DNA from: Silene latifolia
Lineage: Eukaryota; Streptophyta; Magnoliopsida; Caryophyllales; Caryophyllaceae
Reading direction: 5' to 3'
Assembly (NCBI RefSeq): GCF_048544455.1
Contig: NC_133530.1
Span: forward strand, 16,545,748 to 16,609,747
Length of the DNA stretch: 64,000 nt
In this document: positions 24,013-36,667 of the stretch, piece after piece
How positions within the stretch are numbered: position 1 is the first letter of the stretch
Layout of the letters: each line of letters starts with the position of its first letter
Notes under the pieces: generated by a model
Told to the model about the DNA's origin: nothing
Databases searched by the model: none
What the model saw: only the letters and a program-made list of their open reading frames with translations
Translations under genes and position numbers: made by a program

Positions 24013-24911
24013 GTAAGTCTCCCTCCCCTTTTGCATTCTATTCGGTTTTGATTGTTTAGATTATAATTGTATTTTGCTTTATTGTTGTATTTGATTAGAT
24101 GTAGATTGAGATTGATTATTTGATTATTTGAATTAGTTTTAATTAGTTCAATGGTTTTAATGACTCGAATTTGGTTTAGTTTGTTTCCTTTTGTTGTTAT
24201 TGCCGATTGTTGTTATTGTTGTCGTCGTATTAGTTGTTGTTGTTGTTGTTGTTGTTGTTGTCGAAGGAAGGAATGATCTGTTATTGGTGTTGTTATTGTT
24301 GTCGATGAATTTGTTGGATGAATTTGGGGATGTCGGGTTTAATGAAGGGAAATGGGACGGCTAGGGACGTTGAATTACAACGTTCATATTAGGGGAGGAA
24401 GTGAGGATTCAACGTTCATATTGGGGATGGACGTGAGTGTTCTACGTCCTTATTGGGGCTGGACGTTGAAACCCAACATCTGACATGGGAACGGACGTTG
24501 AATATCAACGTCAGCCTTGGAGAGACGCCCTGTTTTCACGTCCCCTGCTGGCTTGGACGTCCAGTTTTCACGTCTAGGGTGGTTAAGGACGTTGAGTTTC
24601 AACGTCCTGGCCATGGTCGGTCTTTGAAACTCAATGTCCGTCTATGGTTTAGACCGTTTAGTTACTTTTCGACCGTTAATTTAGTATTTAAATGGTTTAT
24701 TTTATATTATTTTGTATGAAAACTTGTTTATTTTTATAAAATTTGTATTTAAATGTGTAATTTATATTTTTTTAAATTAAAAGTTGTTAATTTTGTATTT
24801 AAATGTGTAATTTGTATTTATTTTGTATTTAAAGTTGATAATTTTATGTTATTTTTTTATGAAAACTTGTTTTTATTTTATTTAACTAACTTTTTAATCT
24901 CGTAAATGCAG
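24013..24911 (+). other. 5' leader intron of the mobile-domain gene
   Basis: A splice donor (GAGTAAGT) near 24013 and an acceptor ending ATGCAG at 24911 bound the intron just before the ATG. It contains a (TTG)n microsatellite about 24234-24260 and the inverted-motif array at 24361-24660. The intron call is inference from splice-site text. Confidence 0.55.
24361..24660. repeat. Array of short inverted motifs (GGACGTTGAA...TTCAACGTCC), left
   Basis: About seven to nine units pair GGACGTTGAA or GGACGTGAG with TTCAACGTC, ACGTCC or similar, separated by purine-rich GGGG-bearing spacers. A matching array lies at 46399-46690 on the other side of the element. Confidence 0.75.
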
Positions 24912-25181
24912 ATGTCGAACATCGAAGATTACATTATGACTTCACTAGGTCGTACGGAAGATCGAAGAGTAACGAGCTCTAAGCGGCGTATCCCTTTACC
25001 GTTAGCGCCTCGTCGTGGTCGGGGTAGGTGTAGGGGTAAGGGCATCGAAATACGCCCTTGTGTTGACCCTACTCCCGACGCTACTCCCGAGCCCGTTTTG
25101 ACCGAGATTGATTTACCGAGTGCGTTTTTTAGGCAGCCATTAGCCGATTCTGATCTTGAGGAGGAAGAGCATTTTGACCAT
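24912..25181 (+). CDS. Plant mobile domain gene, N-terminal part
   Basis: Starts MSNIEDYIMTSLGRTEDRRV right after the predicted acceptor and continues into a basic stretch (RRGRGRCRGKG) and an acidic one. An ATG six bases upstream lies in the intron text, so 24912 is the preferred start. The frame is interrupted at 25181 by insertion of the Copia-type element; the domain itself lies past that element (from 43229). This is the MULE's second gene, in the place where MuDR has mudrB. The PMD family includes MAIN/MAIL1, nuclear proteins acting in transposon silencing, and transposon-borne members. Confidence 0.7.
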
Positions 25182-26458
25182 TGTTGGAATATGTGTCCTC
25201 CGACAATAATGCGATCACAACTGTTGATCATGATGATCACATGTTTAAGTCTCATTATAAAGAATACAATTGGGAAGTAATATTTTACTGTCAACTGGTC
25301 CACACATATCGGTAATGATTGGCTGACTAGAGTTTGACATTATCGTCGTGAGACGGTGGTGACGATTGATCCCCTTAGGTCATACCTAAAGGGTAACACT
25401 CTTAATTGATCATTTAATTGATCGTATAACGTTATTTAGTCAATTAAATTACTTAAAATTGATGACCAATTTTGGAAGTAAAATTTACGTATCTCATTAT
25501 AATCTGATTAAATAAGATACGGTCTAAGTAATCGAATTGTTTGCTTACTTAGATGAAATTGTTGTTTATGGAAAAAATTGAATTGAATGAATTATTATAA
25601 ATACAAGTTATCGTGATTTATAATTGGTAAAATATTTTGGTACAAGTAATTATGAATTACTAAGTCGATTTTTGTATATGACGTATTTTTATTAATACGT
25701 TGATTTTTAATATGTTAAAAATACATAACAATTTTATGTGACATATGACATGTGACATATTGACAAATTGACAAAAATAAAATGGATTCCATTTTATATA
25801 AGTGCCGAAATTAAGAGGAGGATTAGGCTAATATTGTGTTATTGATTATGTTAATGGAAAACATAATCATTTCCCTAATAGACTAGCCATACAACCTAGT
25901 TGTCATTGTGAAGACAAACTCATGCATGCATTGACTCTCTCTTCTTCCCTCCTCTTCCCCTTACCCGGTTTTTCATAGGAGCCAAACCAAGGGTTTTGCC
26001 TTATATTTTATCATTTGCACTACATTATAGTTTAGTGCATTAGCTAATTTATTTATCATCTAAAATAAGAACTTTTAGAAAGATAAAAAACCTTCCTCTA
26101 CCTTCTCTCTTAAACCGGTTTTTAGGAGACCAAAATCAAATATTTTGGGTCAATTTTTACACTAAATTAATATTATTCTAGTATACATAATATTAATTTG
26201 ATTAAGGGTTTACCTTGGGTATTTTACTTTGGGAGGGATCCTATACTTGGATCCTAGTTCATCCATTAAGGAGAGCACAATAACAAGAGAGAAGGAGAAC
26301 TCTCTTGTGCCCATATAAACCGAAATACCAATGTAAGATGAAGATTTCTTCTTTAAATTGTTTATTGTTTGCATGCATAAGATCACCATTTAATTTTATG
26401 ACTAAATTAACATAAAACATATATGAACATGTTAGTAAAGAGATCTAGATTTCTAACA
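25182..26458 (+). repeat. Left LTR of the Copia-type element
   Basis: 1277 bp, near-identical to 41952-43228. Starts TGTTGG and ends CTAACA. Confidence 0.92.
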
Positions 26459-28194
26459 AGCGGTATCAAGAGCCTTGGTTGTTTGCATGCAAATCGGTTA
26501 AAAGTTTTTCCGAGTTATACGATTAACATATAAAACTTGTTTAATTTGTGTTATTATGATATATCACGAAAATCATTATGCATGTTAAAGTTTATGGTCC
26601 TAAAATGTTTTTAGGATATTTTGGTTAATTTATGGATTTTTATTGTTCATCTTACATTATAATGGCATTAAAAATATGATTTTATGAATAAAATGTCATT
26701 TTCGGACTAAAATTAGCTAAACTTCGAATTTTTCAGTGATTTTTAGATATGTTATCACATATATTATTTTGAGATGACCTGTAAATTTTCATAATTTTTG
26801 GACTTCTTATGCTCGAAAAATGGATTTTTCATTATTAAAATCGGATTTAGATGAAAAATAGGTTAATATGAGATAAATTTCGAATCTGGTCATAGAAATT
26901 TAGTATGTTGTCACATGCAATTTTACAAGATGTGTGTAAAATAATAGGCTATATTGAAGTCTTTATGCATGATTTATGATTTTTTGAAGAAAAATAGCAT
27001 AAATAGTGACTTAATTAGTGAAATATTAATATAACATACTCCATGACTAAGGAAAAACGTCACATGTTGCATTTTATTATCTTTTTCAGATCTAAAATTG
27101 AAAAGTTGATGAATATATTTTTTTTCTCATGTTTTTATGATCATTTTTGTTAAAACCGATAAACCGCAACATTGTTTTTCCGGATAAATTTCGAAATATT
27201 TAACCTACGTTTTTGAACATTATGAGTGTCATGGTATTTTTCCAGAATGTTCATAAGTTTAAATTTCAAATTTTTAATTTATTTGAATTTTTGTGATTTA
27301 TTTGAAGTTTATAGCATTTTTATTGTAATTTTAAGTCCATTAATGAACAATTTAAGAAATATGAGTTAATTATGGTCAAATAATTAGTGAAGACTAAATT
27401 TTGAGTCCTAAGAGGTTAGGGTAATTAACTTATGCATAAATATGAATTTATGTAATTTTTGTGATTGTAAAATGTTGAATCACGCAAACGTAAAAAAACC
27501 GTGTAATATACGATATTGGCTCCTTAAATGCGATTTAGCATAAATTGGGCATGTTCATACATATAATAATGCTGCATTTTATTTATGATTGTCATAATTT
27601 TTATTTTATGTAATTTTTGAATTATGTAATTATTACTTAGTATGGCCTTAGTTTTTAATTGGTATTACCCGAAATGTATGGGAATATCGATTCGGTTGTA
27701 ATTTATTGTGATCTCGTATCACCGTTTTGTAATTTAATAGATTTATTTTATTTTATTTACAAATGTATAATAGGAAATTATGTAATTTGTTATGTAATTT
27801 TATTTTACCGGAGTTCCTTGAAGACGGTGTAATTCAAGAAGGCGATACATAAAGACGGTGTTACCCCGAGATGCGTGCCATAACCGAAGTTCAAGGGACC
27901 AATGGAGTTGGTTTCCGAATATGTAATAGTTAAAATAGTTTTTCTATTTTAGGAAGGCCATACTAGGATTTATTTTTATGTTTTGCATTTTATTTATATG
28001 TTGCATGCATCGCTAAATCGCCATAACTAAAACATGCATTATCATTTAATCGAGTATATCGACCGTGTCAATTAAAATTATCGTAGTTCACCGCTTTAGT
28101 TCACTTAAAACGTGATAGATAATAAATTGACATGACCTCTCGCTAAAACAATCAATTGAGACATAGCCTTACCAAATAGTAGAAACCATGAAAA

Positions 28195-28590
28195 CCTATT
28201 TCGCGAGGGAGTGCACTCGGCTACCCCGGGGTACAAACCTTGTTACGTAGGGGAAGTGGGTGATAAATGTCTATCCACCGAATTCATATTGATAAGGGTT
28301 TCATCGGCTACCCCGTGCCCAAGTTAATATGGGTTTGGATCGTGGACACATTTATTCGAAATTTGGATTGAACTCAACAAAAGTTTTTGATAAGGGTTTC
28401 ATCGGCTACCCCGTGCCCTTGTCGGATGTGTTTTGGGCTATAGATAAACATTAGAGTAATTTTATCGACCGAGAGTTCTAAAAGTAGAATCGATTAAAAA
28501 GTTAAACCACCGAGTTATATTGATAAGGGTTTCATCGGCTACCCCGTGCCCGAGTTAATATGAATTTGGATCTCGGAATCATTTATCTAG
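28195..28590 (+). repeat. Tandem phrase repeat in the gag leader
   Basis: GATAAGGGTTTCATCGGCTA followed by CCCCGTGCCC occurs three times (near 28289, 28389, 28520), with a shorter relative near 28210 (CTCGGCTACCCCGGGG). Spacing is about 100-130 bp. It sits in the untranslated leader before gag. Confidence 0.85.
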
Positions 28591-28722
28591 TTGGGTAGAG
28601 GTCACTAGAAAAATGCTAATATAACTTGTTTAAATTATTTTTACGAGTATTATTATTAAAAACGACATTTGTTTTACTCCTTCTATTTTGTTTTTGTAGA
28701 CCACTTCTATTTCTCATAACCA

Positions 28723-29618
28723 ATGGCTACTCCAAATCCAAACGCTACACCTCTCGCTAATACTTCATGGCTCCGATCCTTTATGGATCGATGTAAACTT
28801 TAAAAGAATGGGTCAAATTTCTCCGATTGGGATGCCCAACTCAAGTTAGCCGCCCAAGGTGACGACAAGCTTCGTTACCTTACCGAGGCCTCTCCACCCG
28901 AACCTAACACTAGGTCGACCGCCGCCACAAGGGAAGCATATGAGGCTTACCATAAGGAGTCCGCCGGAATGAAAAACGTGTTGATCTTTGCGATGGAGGC
29001 GGGTCTCCAAAGGAGAGCCTTTAAGATGGGCACCGCTAATGAGATATACTCCAAGCTTGTGACAATGTTTTCACAAACTCCGCGGATCGTCCAATATGAG
29101 GCGGCCGCGGCATTCTTTGATCTCGACTTCAAAGAGGGCCAAAAGGTTAGCCCTCATGTGCTCAAATTAATGGAGCTAGTCGAGACCTTGAAAATTCAAA
29201 AGGTTGAAATCCCCAAAGAGCTCATTGTAGATAGGATTCTACATTCATTGTCCAAAGTCAAGGCGTATGTTCAATTCCGGGTGAATTTTAACATGCAAGA
29301 CAAGGATGTGTCTCTTGAAGAATTGCACAAGTTACTTGTGCAAGCCGAAAGGGACATGGGGTTAAATGTGAACCCACCCAAAGATGTGCTTAACATTAGC
29401 ACCAAAAGCAAGGGGAAGTTCAAGAAGAATGGGAGGAAGGGTAAGAAACAAGCTTCCACTTTCACCAAAGCTAAGACTTATGAAGCTAGCACTTCTAAAA
29501 TCAAGAAGGGTCCTCTTGATAAATGCCATTATTGTAATGGTGTTGGACATTGGAAAAGAAATTGTTCCAAATACCATGGTGATATTAAGGCTGGAAAGAT
29601 TACTCCAGTAGGTAAATG
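28723..29618 (+). pseudogene. Copia-type gag remnant (UBN2 family, zinc knuckle)
   Basis: The longest open part is 28969-29618 (216 aa). It shows a helical UBN2-type gag region (ILHSLSKVKAYVQFRVNFNM), a Lys-rich linker and a C-terminal CCHC knuckle (CHYCNGVGHWKRNC). It looks broken, with few breaks. No pol follows in the remaining 1.4 kb before the nested element or after it. Confidence 0.85.
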
Positions 29619-29619
29619 A

Positions 29620-31046
29620 CTATCCTTTCTTTTATGTTTCTATTTCAACTATGGTATTGAGATACAAAGTTGTGATAATGTATCTCCCTTTTTATTGTAA
29701 ATAGGGCCTCCACCAAGCAAAGACAAGGGAAAAGAAAAGCAAGCTTGAGAAACCATCAAGAAGCTAGGAATAGCTTTCATGGAGCTTCGCTTTTTATTGT
29801 CTTATTTTAATTATGTTTTGGATTCTAAAACCTTTAAGTTTCCGTGTTCGACATGGAAAGGTATTTTGGATAATTGGTTGTATTTTGGATAATGGTGGCT
29901 TGGTTTGCAACCCAAGTCACCCGTATTATCATTTTATCCTTGTTCTAAAATTCGTATTTACATGCTTGTTCTTAGAAACATATGATTATTCACTTAAAGT
30001 GATCTAATAGACAACTATAATGATGGGATTCATTATATGTTCACATGCTTAAGGCTTGTGTATGATCATTTACAAAGTGTCATTGAGTTTATGAACTCTC
30101 TTAAAGGAATGTCAATCACCAAGTACAATTACAAAATCTAAAACTATTAGTCAACCTATGAGATAGTCCTCCTTATACTTTAAAATCATTATTTGTGTCT
30201 CATATGCTATCTTTGAATATCTAGTGTATTTATTCTAAAGATAGAGTGGGAGAGAAATGAGGACACAACACACACCGAGATAAGTTTGTGTACTTGTGTA
30301 AATGAGATCTACGCAATGAAGAATGATTTGAATGAAGGTATATCTATTTATATAGCATACCCAATAGATGAGATCTATGGTCTCAACTAGTTCTACATGA
30401 CTAAAGAGACCAAGTGAAGTAATCGAAAGAACATATTCTTAAGATAACTACGTGAGGACACCAAAAGAAAGTTTTTGGAAGAAGAATGACTAATGTAATG
30501 TCTTAATTGACTAGTTTATGATTTTGACCAATAGTTTCAATATTGATATTTACTTAAGAGCCTAAATGAATCAAAGTAACATCCTAGGAAATAAACGAGA
30601 TTTATGACTAGAAATTGCAAGGATTGATATACCGATATCCTCAATAGCTAAGTTAAGAATTAACCACGCAAATGTCATTACTTAACCTCATTATGAAAAT
30701 GAAATGGTTAAACCTCCTTCCGAAATGGGTATTTTGAGAAGGACGTGTGTTAAATATTATTTATATTTAAACTAATGACGTTGCCGCGCATCATTATGAA
30801 ATGAATGAGATAGAGATTAAAACCTCTTTCCATTTGGTTAAGACGAGACCTCTTCAAAATAGGTATTTTGAAAGGATATGATGAGAACATATATGGTTTT
30901 ATCTTAATAACTTGGCAATGCAATTTATATTTCAATTCTTGAAATGTTTCGATTAAGTAGTAAATTCGAAACATGTGGAATTGAGTGGGAATTGGAAATT
31001 ATCATGTGAAGACATGAAATTTAGTGGGAGCAATCATCTTGTAAAA
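29620..31046. other. Copia-type internal DNA without recognisable pol
   Basis: About 1.4 kb downstream of gag. Only short frames are present; no RT, integrase or RNase H motif could be read. Confidence 0.5.
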
Positions 31047-31051
31047 GTTTG

Positions 31052-32406
31052 TGTAACACTACGGATTTCCCTTGGTGACTACTCGACCGAGTAGAGCCTA
31101 CTCGGCCGAGTAGTGTTGAGGTTGTGTGTGTTTTGGTTCTGCCGAGGAACACTCGGCCGAGTATAGTGAACACTCGACCGAGTATGGGACACTCGGCCGA
31201 GTATACACTTACTCGACCGAGTGTCCGGTTTGGCGGAGTGTTATTTTGACGGTTTGATTGGGAAACGTTTAGGGTTATTTTTATATCCCGCGTCAGTTTC
31301 TAAAACATTATTTCAAACATCATCATTTTGACGATTACCCTAATCATTCCCTAATCACTTCCTAATCATTCCCTAGCATCGTGGTGTGTACAATCTTCGT
31401 AGTTTTGCGTATAATTCCTCATCCTTCTGTTGGTAAGTCCTTTTCTATGTTGTTTGTATTCTTTGGGATTACTGTATTCATACATGGAGTTGGGAATATG
31501 GGGGAAATTGTGCAATATGTAATTGTGTATGCGATTATTGTATAGGAGAAGACTTCATAGAGGAGCCTTTCTGATTGTTCGGTTTCCGTACTGCTGTTGA
31601 TTGCTAAGGTAGGGTTTCGCCTACTCAGTACTGTTAATTGATTAAGATTGTGTTTGTTTCACAATTGTTCTTATCTGCTGATCATCGGAGGATGGGTGTT
31701 GTGATGATTGTGGTGATGTGGTTGTGTTGTGACGGTTGTGGTGTTGTGACAGCTGTGATGCTGTGGTATGTGTGATTGTGGTGGAGTCACTTGCGGGAGT
31801 GGCTTCACACCCTAGTTCGCCCTCCGTGGAACCCGCCACGGGAGGGGATGTGCACATTAAGGGACAGGGATTGTTAGTCGCTCGTTGATGAGCTGGACTA
31901 GGTGGGGATGGGTGCGGTCACCCATCGGCGGCGAGGATTACCTGTTGCGATGGGTAATCTGGCGGGGGGCTACACGCTTCGGTGTGTAGTCGGTTATGTG
32001 TGTGAGATCGATGATCAAATTTGGTGGTAATGTTTGTTGTCTTATATTGATTGAGTAGTCCGACCCGTGTTGTTGTTTTGTAAAACTGCGGTGATCCATT
32101 CGGGGATGGTGAGCAGATTGTGACAGGTGATACATTTATTGAGCTTGGGGCAGTCATGGGAGAGTCACCACGCTGGATTAGATGAAACCATCACGAGCCT
32201 TAGTTAGTGTTTTGGTAGTTGTTGCCATTTGCATAATTCGTCTATTAGATTTTGGAGACTATGTAACTTTTATAATTACCGTACTTATATAAATGTTGTT
32301 TGGAAATTGTAACTTTGATATACTAACCTCGGGAAACCGAGATGGTAACAGCCTTTCATGCTAGGGTAGTCCTTGGTAAGGTACCTTGGTATGAAGGGGT
32401 GTTACA
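31052..32406 (+). repeat. Left LTR of the Gypsy-type element
   Basis: 1355 bp. Its downstream part, from about 31452, is nearly identical to 36863-37822; its upstream part carries the CTCGRCCGAG palindromes and is not matched in the right LTR. Confidence 0.8.
31079..31223. repeat. Palindrome array ACTCGRCCGAGT in the LTR
   Basis: Six copies of the near-palindrome ACTCGACCGAGT or ACTCGGCCGAGT in about 145 bp, with GGCC and GACC forms partly alternating. Confidence 0.9.
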
Positions 32407-33241
32407 AAGTGGTATCAGAGCCGACGATTCCGGCACCTAAAACAAATGAACCAAATGAACTTAGGGAGTCTAAATAAAATGAACCCGGGGAGAGTTGTTT
32501 GGAGCTACCGCAAAGACTTGGGAGACGTCCGAAGTCGCATTAAGGCCCTTACAATCTCAAGCCGGTCACATGGGGGAAAATTTTGTATGTTGAGTCATGT
32601 GTGTGTAATACTTGTAACTTGAGCCTTGTATTGTTGTTGGATGAAATGAAAGGATCTGACCATGGTGGTATATGATAAAGGAAGTGCGTAGTTGCGTGTG
32701 TGTAACCTGGAGCATGTTATGTGGTTACTGCTTGGCTTTTGAAACGGGGTGTGGAGTGTCATATATAGATGGAAAATCTTGTTTAATTGTGTTAACGAAA
32801 GGTGAAATAATTGGAGTATATGTAATGTGAGATAGGATGTATTTATATGATCATGATGATGTTAATGTTTGGTTGTTAGTAGTAGCATGTGATTAAGGTC
32901 ATGTGTCTATGCATATGAATGTCGTGTTTAATTTCCTTGTGGATATGATAAAAGTTCACCCATGTACTGGTTTTTAGAAGTATTGGATCGTTATTGTTTG
33001 TTTTATGCATGTTTAAGTTGTTTTGTTAAGAAATTTTGATTTGTATACAAACCGATTTTAGAAGGGTTGTCTTAAAACTGTCATAAGTCGAGTTCTGGAA
33101 ATGATATTGCTGTGATTCCAAGTTGAGGTGATAGCTTGTCCTCTTACGATTCTAACGATAGGTCACACGCCCAGAATGACCAAGTAACGAGTGAGATATG
33201 ACTGTTTTACGAAAACTGGACGGTGCTGAGAACTGCGCCTA

Positions 33242-33523
33242 TACTCGACCGAGTAGTCCCTACTCGGCCGAGTGTCTTTTATACTCGACCGAGTATTCCA
33301 TATTCGGCCGAGTAATATCTCTGTGATAATACTGTTTAGCGTCTGGAGTCGTGAACTCGGCCGAGTAGTCTCATACTCGACCGAGTAAGGTCTACTCGGC
33401 CGAGTATTCCAAATACTCGACCGAGTAATCCTTCTGCGACAATTGAGTTTGCTTCTGGAGTCGAAAACTCGACCGAGTACCTTGTACTCGACCTAGTATG
33501 TTATGTATTCGACCGAGTACCTC
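33242..33523. repeat. Second palindrome array (ACTCGRCCGAGT) in the interior
   Basis: Eleven copies of the same near-palindrome, many as TACTCGACCGAGTA, 0.8 kb inside the left LTR. Spacing is mostly 7-15 bp between units, in three clusters. Confidence 0.9.
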
Positions 33524-36500
33524 GTTGGGCGGCCACTTTGAGTCGGTGGCTATGTTCTTACTTTTGTTTTGAGTCGGTGACTATGTTTTTACTTTTGTTT
33601 TGAGCCGGTGGCTATGTTTTTCATTGTTTTGAGTCGTAGGGTATATACACATGTATGTTTTGAGTCTTAACGCCTTCTTTTATATGTGAGACGGTCTTGA
33701 TACGTAAGTTACCGGAAGTTATGACATGGAGAATGACGGCTTATGAGGGACATGTGTTGGGTAAGGAAGACATGTGTTAATGTGGGTGTGAAGGATGGTG
33801 GAAAAAGAAAATGGTCGGATGATGAGCTAATCGAGGTAAAGAGCATGTTTTGTGAGATATGATGAGTGATATAGTCGTGTGATGAGTAGTATAAAAGTAA
33901 GTGTATATGGGCAAGGGTGATGAGTGTAAGGAAGCATGAGAATGAAAGATTGAGATAAGGGATACGAATAGTGGCATATTTGGATGTGTAAGGATGTATG
34001 GAGGAAGACAGCTAGGATATAGTTGCTTAAGGATATATGTAATGGAAGGTTGTTGTAAGAAGATAGGAAAGAGAGCTATATAGTGAACTTAAAGGAAGTT
34101 ATATCGCGATGTGGATGTGTAGATAGTGGCTAAGTTTGGGAATTTGGAATATCAAGAGGTGAGCTTAGTATGTAATTCCTTGGGAAATTAACGGTATGAG
34201 GTAAATTTTTGGTTTCCTAGAGATACGAAAGGGAGATACGACTAATGGAAGAGTAACCATTAGTGTGTAGACTTGATGTGACAAGGGTGAGTGAGAAGCA
34301 AGATGTGAGAGGATAAATGATAAGAAGAATGTTAAGATATTGATGTGAATTAATGGAATTAGAGTTGTGGAGCTATGGGAGAATAAACAATTACTAAAGA
34401 GTTAGGTACAAGGAGAAAGGAGATGAATTATTAATTGGTATTATTGAGTAAAAAGGGGAAAGAAGGATGGAAGTAAGTTGAGTGAACGTTGACCAGGGGT
34501 TAAGGAGCATGAAGGTAGGAAATTATGGAAATGTACGATAGCCTCACTAGAGGGTGTGAGTTAATGGTTATATAGGAGAACATGACGACATGTTAGCCGT
34601 GAGTTTTGAGGTATTAAGGGAATAAGAAGCTTGTAAAGTGTTTGCACGATCTGAGAATTTGGTGGAGAGTTAGGTAACGATATGATAAAGGATAGAATTG
34701 GGAATAATGTTGAGGTAGATTTTGTTGATGGATTGGATGTTCGTTATTTGGGATGATAACCAAAGAGAGAAGCGGATTGTCATATTAAGAAGTGATAGTA
34801 AGAGAGTAATTGCATGGGAGGTGGTGGTGTCATAATGTTGTCTAGTGGTTAAGGATGAGGGTAAATAGAGAAGTTAGTCATTCTAAAAAGGTTGTTTTGT
34901 GGAGGCTTGGTTGGTATGTGTGGTTTTGAGGACCTGTAAAATATGGATATATGAGGTATTCATTTGTAATTGGGTGCGATGATATGACTACGTTCGTTGG
35001 GTGGTGATAGTGGAGTGTATGAGAGGGTATGTTATGAAAGGCACCTGAGTTAAGTCTGGATAAGAGGTATTCATTGTCAAGTGGTAACTTACGTGATCAG
35101 GATTGACTAGTTGGATGTGATTACGGGTCTCTGATATGTGTAAATGTTTGTGTGAGGTTCTGACCTCACAAGAAGTGGTATGGTGTGATAATTATAAAGT
35201 TGTTATATGAATGTTTTGTAAATTATGTTGGGTACGGTATACTAATGGAATGAGGTTCAAAAGGTAATAATTTGATTGATCTGGCATGGATAGTTAACAT
35301 TTTATGTGAATTGATGATACATGTTTATTTCGTGAAATGGTAAGGATGATGTTCATGATATTCTTGTCGGTTTATTCCGTATAATATGTTGTGTTATAAT
35401 CTAGTAAAACGGTTTTGAATGAGTTTTCTTGCTCGAAATGTCATACTGAGTCAGTGTTTATGGGAATTATATGTGATTGAAATGTTTATCGATGTGGTTG
35501 TTGTGCCCCGAGTGGTGATACGGGCATGGTACTTCATGTTGTGATGCAGGCATTTTCGCGCTGCGGTGCGGCTGTTGGTAGCGGTGTCGCGATGCCGTCA
35601 CCGGTTGTGGTGGAGTATACGGGGTGGTTACGATTCGAGTTTCGAAAGTACAGACCAGTTATGCACAGATTGTTGTTTTGTTGTTGTTGTTTCTTGTGAG
35701 TTTCGATTAGACATGTAGACTGTTGTTTTGTTTGTTGATATTTCTTACCAATTTTAGTTTGGGAATGAGGGTAGAGCATGATATGAAACAGAGTTGTATA
35801 TGTTTTCGTTGTTGTCATGGTATAGTGATATTCTGTTGATGGGACACAGTTGTGAGAAGTTGTTACAATAATTTTGATCTTGTTTCAGGATGAGACATCG
35901 GTAGTCATAGTCATGGCAAGTGATTCGTGGAATTGGTGTTATAATGATCTGAAAGCGGCTGGCGGTTCATAATCTTTTGTTGAGATAGTGAGTGCAGGAT
36001 ATTGGGAATCGGTGTCATGTTAAGTTATGTATGAGTTTTGCGGTAATGAAAGAAAAGAACTTGAGGATCTAGTATGAGTGTACGTAACAAGTGTGAAATG
36101 TGAGTTATGCTTTTGGTGATATGAGTTTTATATAGTTTATATAGAGAGGTGTGTCATGTTGCGGTAATGTGGAAGATTTGAAGTTTTGGGTTAAGTTAAA
36201 GATTTTGAAATTGAAGGATGAGAGTTGTTTAAGTAAGAGAGCCTAAGATATATGCATGGCATCGTTCGTTCAGATTATAAGTGGTTATCTTTGACATGTG
36301 GTGGTGATGAAGATAATGAGAGGTATAGCTAAGGATTTAGTATTAGTGAGTTACGAGGACGTAACATTTATCTTAAGAGGAGTAGGATGCGAAAAAAAAA
36401 AAAAAAAAAAGATTTTGATGGTTGTGCGTATGGTAGTATAATTGGAAGTAGAGTGTTGGTGTAGCATAAAGGTCGGATATTTGTTTTGATTGAAGGTCGT

Positions 36501-36667
36501 GACCGTGCTTGTAATAGTTCGATGTTTAGCAATGAGAGAATATTTCAACAAAGAGTGTTGTGATTGAATGATAATGATTATGAGTCTAATAGTTTTGACA
36601 GTTGGAAGATGATGTTTATGTGTTTGAGTAAACTTCGAGGACGAAGTTCGTTTTAAGGATGATAGAA

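Noticed and set aside
24906-24911. Upstream ATG as start of the mobile-domain gene
   Set aside because: It overlaps the predicted splice acceptor (ATGCAG), so the next ATG at 24912 is preferred.
24929-25303. 124-residue minus-strand frame
   Set aside because: Antisense shadow of the mobile-domain gene running into the LTR.
28195-28590. CRISPR-like spacing of a repeated phrase
   Set aside because: Only three full copies, long uneven spacers, plant nuclear setting and inside an LTR-element leader.
31642-32157. Minus-strand open frames rich in Thr/Pro (also at 37087-37573)
   Set aside because: They are antisense frames within the two LTRs of the Gypsy-type element, repeated because the LTRs are repeated; no family likeness.
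32410-32422. tRNA-like text TGGTATCAGAGCC
   Set aside because: It is the primer binding site complementary to initiator-Met tRNA, not a tRNA gene; the same holds for 9832-9844 and 47512-47524.
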